The notes under the pieces are model-generated. The model saw nothing but the letters and a program-made list of their open reading frames with translations, was not told the origin of the DNA and did no database searches. Shown here in pieces: positions 1 to 5,854 of a stretch of DNA of 6,167 nt. The DNA lies in the NCBI GenBank assembly GCA_011048475.1, contig DSDZ01000471.1, positions 1-6,167 on the forward strand. The letters run 5' to 3'. How positions within the stretch are numbered: position 1 is the first letter of the stretch; every line of letters begins with the position of its first letter. The stretch is from Bacteroides sp. (GTDB lineage Bacteria; Bacteroidota; Bacteroidia; Bacteroidales; GCA-2748055). A program made the position numbers and the translations under genes.

Positions 1-20
1 AGCTGGACGTCCTCGTTCAT
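1..20 (-). CDS. frr: Ribosome recycling factor, N-terminal fragment (cut by window edge)
   Basis: Only the first six codons and part of the seventh are present, reading M-N-E-D-V-Q and probably L. This resembles the acidic N-terminus (MNEE/MNED type) of ribosome recycling factors in Bacteroidota. The protein acts with EF-G to split post-termination ribosomes. The position supports the call: the ATG lies 36 bases after the pyrH stop on the same strand, and pyrH-frr is one of the most conserved gene pairs in bacteria. No Shine-Dalgarno sequence is visible before the ATG, which is normal for this phylum. The fragment is too short for a family match by itself, so the call rests mainly on synteny. 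Confidence 0.65.
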
Positions 21-56
21 GTGGCAGGTGAATTGGGTTAAAGCAGTCTAAGATAT

Positions 57-767
57 TTAAATTTTGACTAAAGTGCCAATTTTTTCCCCTGAAATAAGCT
101 TTTTCAGATTCCCCTTCTCGTTCATATTGAAGACAATAATGGGAAGGTCGTTCTCCCTGCACATGGTAAAGGCGGTCAGGTCCAGAATACGCAGCTGCTT
201 CTGGAGCGCTTCGTCGAATGTGATCTCGTCGTATTTCTCCGCCTCCGGGTCCTTTTCCGGGTCGCTGGTGTAGACCCCGTCCACACGGGTCCCCTTTAGC
301 ATCACATCCGCCTCCATTTCAACAGCCCGCAGCGTCGCCGCCGTATCGGTGGTGAAGTACGGATTGCCGGTCCCCCCGGAAAAAATCACGATCTCCCCGT
401 TCTCCAGGGCCCTGATCACTTCGGGTTTGTAGTAATATTCAGCCACCGGTTCCATCCGGATGGCCGTAAAGAGCCTGGCCGCAACTCCTTTTGACTGGAA
501 GGCAGACTGCAGGGCAAGCCCGTTGATCACCGTGGCCAGCATGCCCATGTAATCCCCTTTCACCCGGTCGAACCCGGCTTCCACGCCGGAGATCCCCCTG
601 AATATGTTGCCCCCGCCGACCACGATCCCCACCTGGGTTCCCAGCCGTGATATTTCGGCGATCTCTTCAATGTAATCATTCAGCTGCCTGGGATCGATCC
701 CGTGGGAACGCCCGGCCATCAGAGCTTCCCCGCTCAGCTTGAGCAGGATGCGGTTGAACTGGATCAT
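57..767 (-). CDS. pyrH: UMP kinase
   Basis: Cytosolic UMP kinase of the amino-acid-kinase fold, which phosphorylates UMP to UDP with ATP in pyrimidine nucleotide synthesis. It is 236 residues, the usual bacterial length. Visible motifs in order are LLKLSGE near residues 8-14 (phosphate-binding Lys), GGGNIFRG at 51-58, GDYMGMLATVINGLAL at 71-86, GGTGNPYFTTDTAA at 131-144 (UMP/phosphoryl region), and KGTRVDGVYTSDP at 158-170 (nucleotide-binding segment). The ATG is preceded by an A/T-rich stretch with no Shine-Dalgarno sequence, and the protein starts at the expected distance before the first motif. frr follows 36 bases downstream and is probably cotranscribed. Upstream, pyrH is separated from tsf by an opposite-strand gene, so it probably needs its own promoter within 768-1074. 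I could not find a convincing one. Confidence 0.97.
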   Translation of the reverse strand: MIQFNRILLKLSGEALMAGRSHGIDPRQLNDYIEEIAEISRLGTQVGIVVGGGNIFRGISGVEAGFDRVKGDYMGMLATVINGLALQSAFQSKGVAARLFTAIRMEPVAEYYYKPEVIRALENGEIVIFSGGTGNPYFTTDTAATLRAVEMEADVMLKGTRVDGVYTSDPEKDPEAEKYDEITFDEALQKQLRILDLTAFTMCRENDLPIIVFNMNEKGNLKKLISGEKIGTLVKI

Positions 768-1074
768 AGGAAGAACTTTTATGCGAATGTAACGAATAAT
801 ATTTTTGAGATGCTATCTTCTGTAAATGTCTCTTCGATGAGCTATTTTGATGACATATACGATCAGGTTGTCATTTTCTATAAAGTAAACAATTCGATTT
901 TGAATAATCGTTTTGATACTCTGGAAGCTCACATATTAATAATCAAGCATTTCAGATAATTTACCCGTATGTGATTCATATTCAAAAAAAATTAAGTTCG
1001 CCGTTATTGACAGGCGGCTATGGAATAATTAAATTTGATACACACTCCTGGTTTCCGAATAAATCTTATGTATC
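768..1074. other. AT-rich intergenic region between divergent pyrH and HEAT-repeat gene
   Basis: This gap of 307 bases separates the divergently transcribed pyrH and HEAT-repeat genes. It is clearly more AT-rich than the flanking pyrH gene. Its right part holds a promoter for the HEAT-repeat gene (listed separately). The pyrH promoter should also lie here, but on the minus strand I find only imperfect -7 candidates, such as a TA followed by a long T-run ending in TTTG near 982-993. A plus-strand open frame of 49 codons begins with ATG at 810 and ends at 959. It shows no domain and no ribosome binding signal, and a TATTTTTG element at 800-807 sits too close to its start. I regard it as probably non-coding, although degraded coding sequence cannot be excluded. 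I see no inverted repeats or mobile-element ends. Confidence 0.6.
1007..1037 (+). promoter_or_regulatory. Bacteroidota-type promoter for the HEAT-repeat gene
   Basis: TTG at 1007-1009 (within TTATTGACA) and TAAATTTG at 1030-1037 match the Bacteroidota -33/-7 pattern TTG...TAnnTTTG, with 20 bases between them. Transcription would be expected to begin a few bases after 1037, giving a leader of roughly 30 bases before the ATG at 1075. This is inferred from consensus only. Confidence 0.6.
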
Positions 1075-2703
1075 ATGTATCTGAAGTCACATTTCTTAGG
1101 ATTCATCGTGGTTTTAATATGTATGAATATTAAAGCGCAAAAGGTCACCATAGAGAACGATTCTGTCAATCAGACTGAATATACCGGTATGCAGAGAAAA
1201 CCGGAGTTAACTAATGTCAGGAGTGCAAAACTGATAGTGAATCAGACATTTGGAGAGGCAGGCAAAATTCGATTACCTGTTTATGATATTGTTGAACAGC
1301 TCCTTCAGTCTGCCGGGATAGAAGTAGTCAAAAATAACTACGATATGCTTGTGTATATTGATTTGGAAGGACAGGCAGAAGGACGAGATTATACCGTAGT
1401 ATCACCAGGACCACAAGGCCAACCGATTGGCAGCTCCTTCGAATACAGTGGAGCAACTCTGAAAGGCAGTATAAGATTCGAAACTGTCAATGGAGCGAAA
1501 TATGATCAAAAATTGTATGGGACTGTAACGCCTCCATCACATATTTCAGCCAGCTATCCCAAGCCTAAGAATGCACCTTTTATAGGCGCTCTACATGAAT
1601 CCCTACCATCAATATATGAGTTTTTTTATTACTATCTGGGCCTTGCACCAGTCATTTACGCAATGAATGAGTATTCGATGTATCGACCTGCAGCGATTGA
1701 AGCACTGGGTAATATTGGGCATATTCAAACCTATTATCTTCTGATATCACTATTGAAGGATCCTGATAACAATATCCGGAGGGCTGCATTGAATACGCTT
1801 GAACATAAGATGCTGAATGATTTCAGGGCCGTGACACCTCTAATTTCGGCTTTGAAAGATGAAGACAGCTTTGTACGTCAGAATGCTGCAAGGCTGCTTG
1901 GCGAAAAAGGAGACCCTGAGGCTGTTGAACCTCTGATTATAGCATTGAAAGATCAGGATAACGATGTGCGTATTGAGACTGCGACAGCCCTCGGCAGAAT
2001 AAAGGACAACAGGGCTGTCGCTGCACTGGTAATAACCCTAAAGGACCCGTATATTTATGTCCGCTCGGCATCATGCGGGGCACTGGGAAATATCGGTGAC
2101 AGCCAGGCGATTGGACCGCTTTCAGAAGCATTAAGGGATTCAGAATCTTTCGTCTCCTTTGCAGCGGTCGAAGCACTGGGAAAGACAAAAGATAAGAGGG
2201 CCATTGAGCCACTTATCCAAGGAATGTTGTACTTTGGTTATGATGCAAAAAAAGCGCTTGAAGAAATTGATCCTGAATGGGAAGTGTCTGAATATGCGAG
2301 GAATGCGGTGCAGTATTTCATCGATTCCCTGAGTAGCCTGGATAAAGATATCCGCGAATCAGCCGCATATGCATTGGGTCTTCTGAAAGATGACCGTGCT
2401 TTTGAACCACTGATTCTTGCCTTAAGAAAACGACAGGGTTTTGATTATATTGAATCGATTTTGAAAACATTTAATCCGCAGTGGTACAGCACTGAAGCTG
2501 CGGAAAGGTCAGTTCCTTATTTTATTGAAGGATTGAAAGGACAGGATCGTGATGCCTGCATTGCATCCATTTGGGCGCTTAATCGAATCAAAGACAGAAG
2601 GGCCATAGAGCCGCTTGTCGATCTTCTGAAGAGTGAAGATAATACCATCAGGGAGAGTGCTGCTTTCACTTTGGAAAAGATCACCGGGAAAAAGTATCCC
2701 TAG
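1075..2703 (+). CDS. Secreted HEAT-repeat (PBS-lyase-like) protein
   Basis: A 542-residue protein of unknown specific role. Residues 1-21 form a signal peptide: Lys4, a hydrophobic stretch at 7-16, and a probable signal peptidase I site after Ala21 (IKA before Gln22). There is no good lipobox, so it is probably periplasmic or otherwise exported. Residues 22-200 form an N-terminal domain I do not recognise. It has alternating strand and helix patterns and a Gly/Pro-rich loop near 109-120. Residues 205-540 are a solenoid of about nine HEAT-like repeats with the pattern VR..A..ALG.I.D.RAV.PLI.ALKD. The repeats at 267-359 have a strict 31-residue period, and two longer units at 393-450 and 461-518 are 68 residues apart. 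Such repeats are generally protein-binding scaffolds, so a binding role is inference. The ATG at 1075 gives a complete signal peptide, and the ATG at 1068 is out of frame. The gene is AT-richer than the ribosomal genes and sits opposite to them between tsf and pyrH. Confidence 0.9.
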   Translation: MYLKSHFLGFIVVLICMNIKAQKVTIENDSVNQTEYTGMQRKPELTNVRSAKLIVNQTFGEAGKIRLPVYDIVEQLLQSAGIEVVKNNYDMLVYIDLEGQAEGRDYTVVSPGPQGQPIGSSFEYSGATLKGSIRFETVNGAKYDQKLYGTVTPPSHISASYPKPKNAPFIGALHESLPSIYEFFYYYLGLAPVIYAMNEYSMYRPAAIEALGNIGHIQTYYLLISLLKDPDNNIRRAALNTLEHKMLNDFRAVTPLISALKDEDSFVRQNAARLLGEKGDPEAVEPLIIALKDQDNDVRIETATALGRIKDNRAVAALVITLKDPYIYVRSASCGALGNIGDSQAIGPLSEALRDSESFVSFAAVEALGKTKDKRAIEPLIQGMLYFGYDAKKALEEIDPEWEVSEYARNAVQYFIDSLSSLDKDIRESAAYALGLLKDDRAFEPLILALRKRQGFDYIESILKTFNPQWYSTEAAERSVPYFIEGLKGQDRDACIASIWALNRIKDRRAIEPLVDLLKSEDNTIRESAAFTLEKITGKKYP

Positions 2704-2709
2704 CCGGAA

Positions 2710-3534
2710 TCAGTCTTTCACTGAATATCTCTTGAATCCGGTCACTTTCAGATCCTTGTCAGATTCTTTCAGGTACTGGCCGACGGTCTTCTTGGCATCC
2801 TTGGTGAATTCCTGGTTCAACAGGGTGTTGTCCTTGAGGAATTTGGTCACCATCCCCTCGGCGATGCGGTCCACGATGTTCTCGGGTTTGCCTTCCTGGA
2901 GCGCTTTTTCGCGTCCCAGTTCCTTCTCCTTGGCGATCACCTCTGCCGGGACATCGTCCTTGTCCACCGCGACGGGCGACATGGCAGCCACCTGCATGGC
3001 CACATCCTTGGCCACCTGCTCGTCCACATCCGCCTTGTTGAATCCCACCAGCGTGGAGAGCATGTTGCTGAAGTGGTTGTACACCTGCACCTTTTCGGCC
3101 CGGATGAAGTCGTAGTAACCCAGTTCGATCTTTTCGCCGATCACACCGGAACGCTCGGTCACCACATCGGCCACGGTCTTGCCGTCCATGGGCAGCGCCT
3201 TCAGCGCTTCCAGATCGGAAGGCTTATTTTCAAGGGCCAGGTCGAGAATGGACGCAACCAGTTTGATAAAGTCCTCATTCTTGGATACAAAATCAGTTTC
3301 GCAGTTCAGAGCCACGATGGCGCCGAAATTTCCTTTCACTTTTGCCTGCACGTTTCCTTCCGATGCTTCCCGGTCGGCACGCTTGCTGGCAATGGCCTGT
3401 CCTTTTTTGCGGAGCACTTCCACCGCTTTTTCGAAGTCGCCGTTCGCTTCCTGGAGGGCCTTTTTGCAATCCATCATGCCGGCCCCGGTGGCTTTTCTCA
3501 GTTTAACGACATCTGCACTTTTTATTTCAGCCAT
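2710..3534 (-). CDS. tsf: Elongation factor Ts
   Basis: Guanine nucleotide exchange factor that releases GDP from EF-Tu during translation elongation, in the cytosol. It is 274 residues, within the normal range. The N-terminal UBA-like domain carries the first family signature, LRKATGAGMMDCKKAL, at residues 12-27. The core signature, including ETDFVSKN at about 79-86, contains the Asp-Phe pair that inserts into EF-Tu near its magnesium site. The rest is the dimerisation and C-terminal region of the core. tsf lies 44 bases downstream of rpsB on the same strand, the near-universal rpsB-tsf pair. It ends with TGA only 6 bases from the stop of the convergent HEAT-repeat gene, with no obvious terminator hairpin and T-run between them. 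Confidence 0.97.
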   Translation of the reverse strand: MAEIKSADVVKLRKATGAGMMDCKKALQEANGDFEKAVEVLRKKGQAIASKRADREASEGNVQAKVKGNFGAIVALNCETDFVSKNEDFIKLVASILDLALENKPSDLEALKALPMDGKTVADVVTERSGVIGEKIELGYYDFIRAEKVQVYNHFSNMLSTLVGFNKADVDEQVAKDVAMQVAAMSPVAVDKDDVPAEVIAKEKELGREKALQEGKPENIVDRIAEGMVTKFLKDNTLLNQEFTKDAKKTVGQYLKESDKDLKVTGFKRYSVKD

Positions 3535-3540
3535 TTTAAA

Positions 3541-3546
3541 TTCCTC
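3541..3546 (-). promoter_or_regulatory. Shine-Dalgarno-like GAGGAA before tsf
   Basis: On the minus strand GAGGAA lies 6 bases upstream of the tsf ATG, in an otherwise A/T-rich spacer between rpsB and tsf. This is a good spacing for anti-Shine-Dalgarno pairing. The other starts in this window lack such a site, and Bacteroidota generally do not depend on it, so the match stands out but may be chance. Confidence 0.4.
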
Positions 3547-3578
3547 GTATTTATAAATATTGTATGGTTCTTTTAGAT

Positions 3579-4775
3579 CTATTCCGCCTTCTCTTTTCCG
3601 GCGGCGGCACCTTCCCCGCCCTCTTCAACGGCCTCTGCGGCTTCTGCCTTCGGCTCTTCAGGCTTGGCTTCTGGCGTTTCTGCCTTCGGTTCCTCAGGTT
3701 TGGCCTCTGGCGCTTCTGCCTTCGGCTCCTCAGGTTTGGCCTCTGGCGCCTCGGCTTTGGCTTTGGTTTCCTCGGCTTTGGGCTTCTCTACTGCGGGTTT
3801 TTCTGCCGGAGCTTCAGGTTTTTCAGCTGCAGCTTCAGGTTTTTCTACCTTGGCTTCGGGTTTCTCCGCCTGCGGTTTCTCTGGCTTCTTTGCGGCGGGT
3901 TTCCCTGCGGCTCCGCCTTCCTTCCCGGGCTTTCCGGATGCTTCTCCTTTCACTTCCACCTTTTTGGTAACCCGCTTCCGTTCTCTCCTAGCGCCCTCAC
4001 CCTGCTCATCGGCTCCCTTCACCTCTTTCTCCTCCTTCGCTTTCTGGCTCTTGGCCTTTGCCTCGGCTGCTTCCTTCTCCTTCTCCATCTTACGCTCCTT
4101 CAGTCCTTCCAGCACCGCATCAGCCACATAGTTGATGATTAGCGAGATGGACTTGGACGCATCGTCATTGGCAGGGATGGGGAAGTCGATGTTCCTCGGA
4201 TCCGAGTTGGTGTCAACCATGGCGAACACCGGGATGTTCAGCCGGTTGGCCTCCCTGACGGCGATGTATTCCTTGGTCACGTCCACCACGAACATGGCTG
4301 CTGGAAGGCGGGTCAGGTCAGCGATGCTGCCCAGGTTCTTTTCCAGCTTTGCACGCTGTCGGGTGATCTGGAGCCTTTCGCGCTTGGACAATGTATCGAA
4401 GGTCCCGTCGGTAGCCATTTTATCAATGGAGGCCATTTTCTTCACAGCTTTCCGGATGGTGGGGAAGTTGGTGAGCATTCCGCCCGGCCAGCGCTCCGTC
4501 ACATACGGCATGTTGACCTGCTTCACCTTTTCGGCCACGATCTCCTTGGCCTGTTTCTTGGTGGCCACGAACAGGATCTTGCGGCCCGACTTGGCGATCT
4601 GCTTCATGGCGGAGGCTGCTTCTTTGAGCTTGGCTTCCGTTTTGTTCAGGTCAATGATGTGGATCCCGTTCTTCTCCATAAATATATAAGGAGCCATGGC
4701 GGGGTTCCACTTTCTCTTCAGGTGACCGAAATGGACACCTGCATCCAGTAATTCCTTGAAACTTGTTTCCGGCAT
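3579..4775 (-). CDS. rpsB: 30S ribosomal protein uS2 with long low-complexity C-terminal extension
   Basis: Small-subunit protein uS2, which binds late in 30S assembly near the head-body junction. Residues 1-225 are a complete uS2 core: FKELLDAGVHFGHLKRKWNP at 6-25, GIHIIDLNKT at 37-46, RWPGGMLTNF at 95-104, and the second family region around LPAAMFVVDVTKEYIAVREA at 157-176, then IPVFAMVDTNSDP at 181-193. The protein is 398 residues, whereas uS2 is usually about 230-280. Residues 226-398 are an added tail with no aromatic residue, Leu, Ile, Cys, His or Asn. In order it has a charged Lys/Glu segment (228-250), a basic patch (262-275), a Gly/Lys/Pro stretch, EKPEA-type repeats (299-335), three 12-residue repeats (344-379), and an acidic Gly/Ala end. 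The ATG follows an A-rich leader, typical of the phylum. It lies 87 bases after rpsI and 44 before tsf. Confidence 0.97.
   Translation of the reverse strand: MPETSFKELLDAGVHFGHLKRKWNPAMAPYIFMEKNGIHIIDLNKTEAKLKEAASAMKQIAKSGRKILFVATKKQAKEIVAEKVKQVNMPYVTERWPGGMLTNFPTIRKAVKKMASIDKMATDGTFDTLSKRERLQITRQRAKLEKNLGSIADLTRLPAAMFVVDVTKEYIAVREANRLNIPVFAMVDTNSDPRNIDFPIPANDDASKSISLIINYVADAVLEGLKERKMEKEKEAAEAKAKSQKAKEEKEVKGADEQGEGARRERKRVTKKVEVKGEASGKPGKEGGAAGKPAAKKPEKPQAEKPEAKVEKPEAAAEKPEAPAEKPAVEKPKAEETKAKAEAPEAKPEEPKAEAPEAKPEEPKAETPEAKPEEPKAEAAEAVEEGGEGAAAGKEKAE
3639..3746 (-). repeat. Three 36-bp tandem repeats inside the rpsB tail
   Basis: Units at 3639-3674, 3675-3710 and 3711-3746 are in frame and encode PEAKPEEPKAEA, PEAKPEEPKAET and PEAKPEEPKAEA. 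By eye, the two units nearest the gene's 5' side differ at 2 of 36 bases. The unit at 3639 differs from that at 3711 at 4 of 36 bases. Such close similarity suggests recent duplication by slippage or unequal recombination. Confidence 0.93.
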
Positions 4776-4862
4776 TTTTTTAATTTTTGCTGGTCAACCC
4801 CCAGGTAGCCCCTTCCGGGAGTCCTGGCAGTTTCGCAATGTTTAAAATATAGAAAATTTCTC
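4776..4862 (-). promoter_or_regulatory. Possible structured leader of rpsB
   Basis: This is the spacer of 87 bases between rpsI and rpsB. On the minus strand CCAGG (4827-4823) can pair with CCTGG (4805-4801). The enclosed CCC/GGG stem (4819-4817 with 4812-4810) is capped by GGAA, a GNRA-type tetraloop. CTGG at 4804-4801 can instead pair with CCAG at 4793-4790, so the two folds exclude each other. An A-rich run then leads into the ATG. A TATATTTT at 4851-4844 resembles a -7 element with one mismatch, but no TTG is suitably placed. It could be an autoregulatory ribosomal-protein leader. This is inference, and I cannot match it to a known RNA family. Confidence 0.35.
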
Positions 4863-5249
4863 TTAACGCTTGCTGAACTGGAAACGCTTCCGTGCCTTGG
4901 GCTGTCCGGGTTTCTTGCGTTCTATGACGCGCGGGTCCCTGGTCATGAATCCCTCGGCTTTCAGCATTGTCTTGTATTCCGGGTTCACCTTCACCAGCGC
5001 CCTGGAGATGGCCAGACGGAGTGCCTCGGCCTGGCCGGACATTCCGCCGCCGTTCAGGTTCACCCTGATGTCGTAATTGTTCTTCAGCTCGAGCAGGTTC
5101 AGGGGCTGCTCGACGATGTAATGAAGTTTGGTATGCGGGAAGTACGTTTTGTAATCCTTGTCGTTTACAATGATCTGGCCTTTGCCTTCGCTCATGTAGA
5201 TCCTGGCAATGGCCGCTTTCCTTCTTCCGATGGTGTTGATCACTTCCAT
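4863..5249 (-). CDS. rpsI: 30S ribosomal protein uS9
   Basis: Small-subunit head protein uS9, whose C-terminal tail reaches the P-site tRNA anticodon stem. It is 128 residues, the standard length. Visible features are GRRKAAIAR at 8-16, the family signature NGGGMSGQAEALRLAISRAL at about 66-85, and a basic C-terminal region ending in the nearly invariant FSKR. The terminal Arg is the tRNA-contacting residue known from the family. The ATG shares its A with the TAA stop of rplM (TAATG), so translation is probably coupled to rplM. This rplM-rpsI pairing is conserved across bacteria. Confidence 0.98.
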   Translation of the reverse strand: MEVINTIGRRKAAIARIYMSEGKGQIIVNDKDYKTYFPHTKLHYIVEQPLNLLELKNNYDIRVNLNGGGMSGQAEALRLAISRALVKVNPEYKTMLKAEGFMTRDPRVIERKKPGQPKARKRFQFSKR

Positions 5250-5704
5250 TATTTAATGCTGTTTAGATCCAGTTTTTTGGGTTGCTGCGCTTCATGGGGA
5301 TGGGTATCTTCGGCGTAGACGTGGAGATTTCTGAACATCTCGCTTCCCAGCCTGTTTTTCGGGAGCATTCCCTTCACCGCTTTTTCCACCACGGCACCGG
5401 GCTTCTTTTTCATCAGGTGCTCGATGGTCTCCGTCCGCTGTCCGCTCGGGTAACCGGTATGGCGGACATAGGTCTTCTGGTTCATCTTGTCCCCGGTCAG
5501 TTTCACCTTGTCGGCATTGATCACGATCACATGATCGCCGCAGTCCACATGGGGTGTGAAATCGGGCTTGTGCTTTCCCCTCAGAATGGATGCAACCCTG
5601 GAAGCCAGTCGCCCCAGCACCTCATTTTCCGCATCCACAATGTACCACTCTTTCTGAACCGTATCCTTGTTTGCGGAAACCGTCCTGTAACTTAATGTAT
5701 TCAC
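5249..5704 (-). CDS. rplM: 50S ribosomal protein uL13
   Basis: Early-assembling large-subunit protein uL13. It is 151 residues, slightly longer than the E. coli protein (142), with a short N-terminal addition of the kind seen in Bacteroidota (SYRTVSANKDTVQKEW). Recognisable segments are WYIVDAENEVLGRLAS at 20-35, LRGKHKPDFTPHVDCGD at 41-57, and the signature VKGMLPKNRLG at 110-120, followed by FRNLHVYAEDTHPHEAQQP. The start codon is GTG (5704-5702). An in-frame TAA lies 12 bases upstream of it with no other start between, so the reading frame cannot begin earlier, and the N-terminal residues fit the phylum's uL13. It is the first gene of the minus-strand cluster and has a promoter just upstream. 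Confidence 0.98.
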   Translation of the reverse strand: MNTLSYRTVSANKDTVQKEWYIVDAENEVLGRLASRVASILRGKHKPDFTPHVDCGDHVIVINADKVKLTGDKMNQKTYVRHTGYPSGQRTETIEHLMKKKPGAVVEKAVKGMLPKNRLGSEMFRNLHVYAEDTHPHEAQQPKKLDLNSIK

Positions 5705-5744
5705 TTTGAATCTGTCTTAATTTGATGCCTGAATTAATGGATCG

Positions 5745-5773
5745 CAAAAATACAATTAATTTCTATAAAACAA
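5745..5773 (-). promoter_or_regulatory. Bacteroidota-type promoter of the rplM-rpsI-rpsB-tsf cluster
   Basis: On the minus strand TATTTTTG (5752-5745) is an exact match to the -7 element TAnnTTTG, with TTG at 5773-5771 as the -33 element, 18 bases apart. Transcription would start near 5738-5740, giving a leader of about 35 bases before the GTG of rplM. It is well placed to drive the ribosomal protein genes. The call is by consensus only. Confidence 0.65.
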
Positions 5774-5854
5774 TAAGATATCAACAATAAATTCGGGGTC
5801 GCACAATAGAAAGGACCGGGTGAAGTTATCTTATATGAGGATTGCAGTGTTTTC

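Noticed and set aside
800..807. Plus-strand TATTTTTG matching the -7 consensus
   Set aside because: There is no TTG at the proper distance upstream, and the following frame begins almost at the element, so a functional promoter is unlikely.
1937..2212. Minus-strand frame of 91 codons inside the HEAT-repeat gene
   Set aside because: It is antisense to a clearly coding, repeat-structured frame and shows no recognisable motif.
2683..2712. Possible terminator stem (GGGA...TCCC, CCGG...CCGG) at the HEAT/tsf junction
   Set aside because: The stems are about 4 base pairs, lie partly inside the coding sequence and have no T-run on either strand.
3639..3746. Repeat array considered as CRISPR
   Set aside because: The units are contiguous without spacers and in frame within rpsB, so they are coding tandem repeats.
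3560..4142. Long plus-strand open frames in all three frames opposite the rpsB tail
   Set aside because: They arise because the low-complexity Lys/Glu/Pro/Ala codons of rpsB give few stops on the complement. Their translations are Phe/Leu/Arg- or Ser/Ala-rich low complexity without domains or start signals.
4132..4689. Plus-strand frame of 185 codons opposite the uS2 core
   Set aside because: It is a complement shadow of the well-conserved rpsB core and has no family signature.
5788..5795. TAAATTCG as a promoter for the right-edge membrane gene
   Set aside because: It has one mismatch to TAnnTTTG and no TTG at the expected upstream position, so it is too weak to list.
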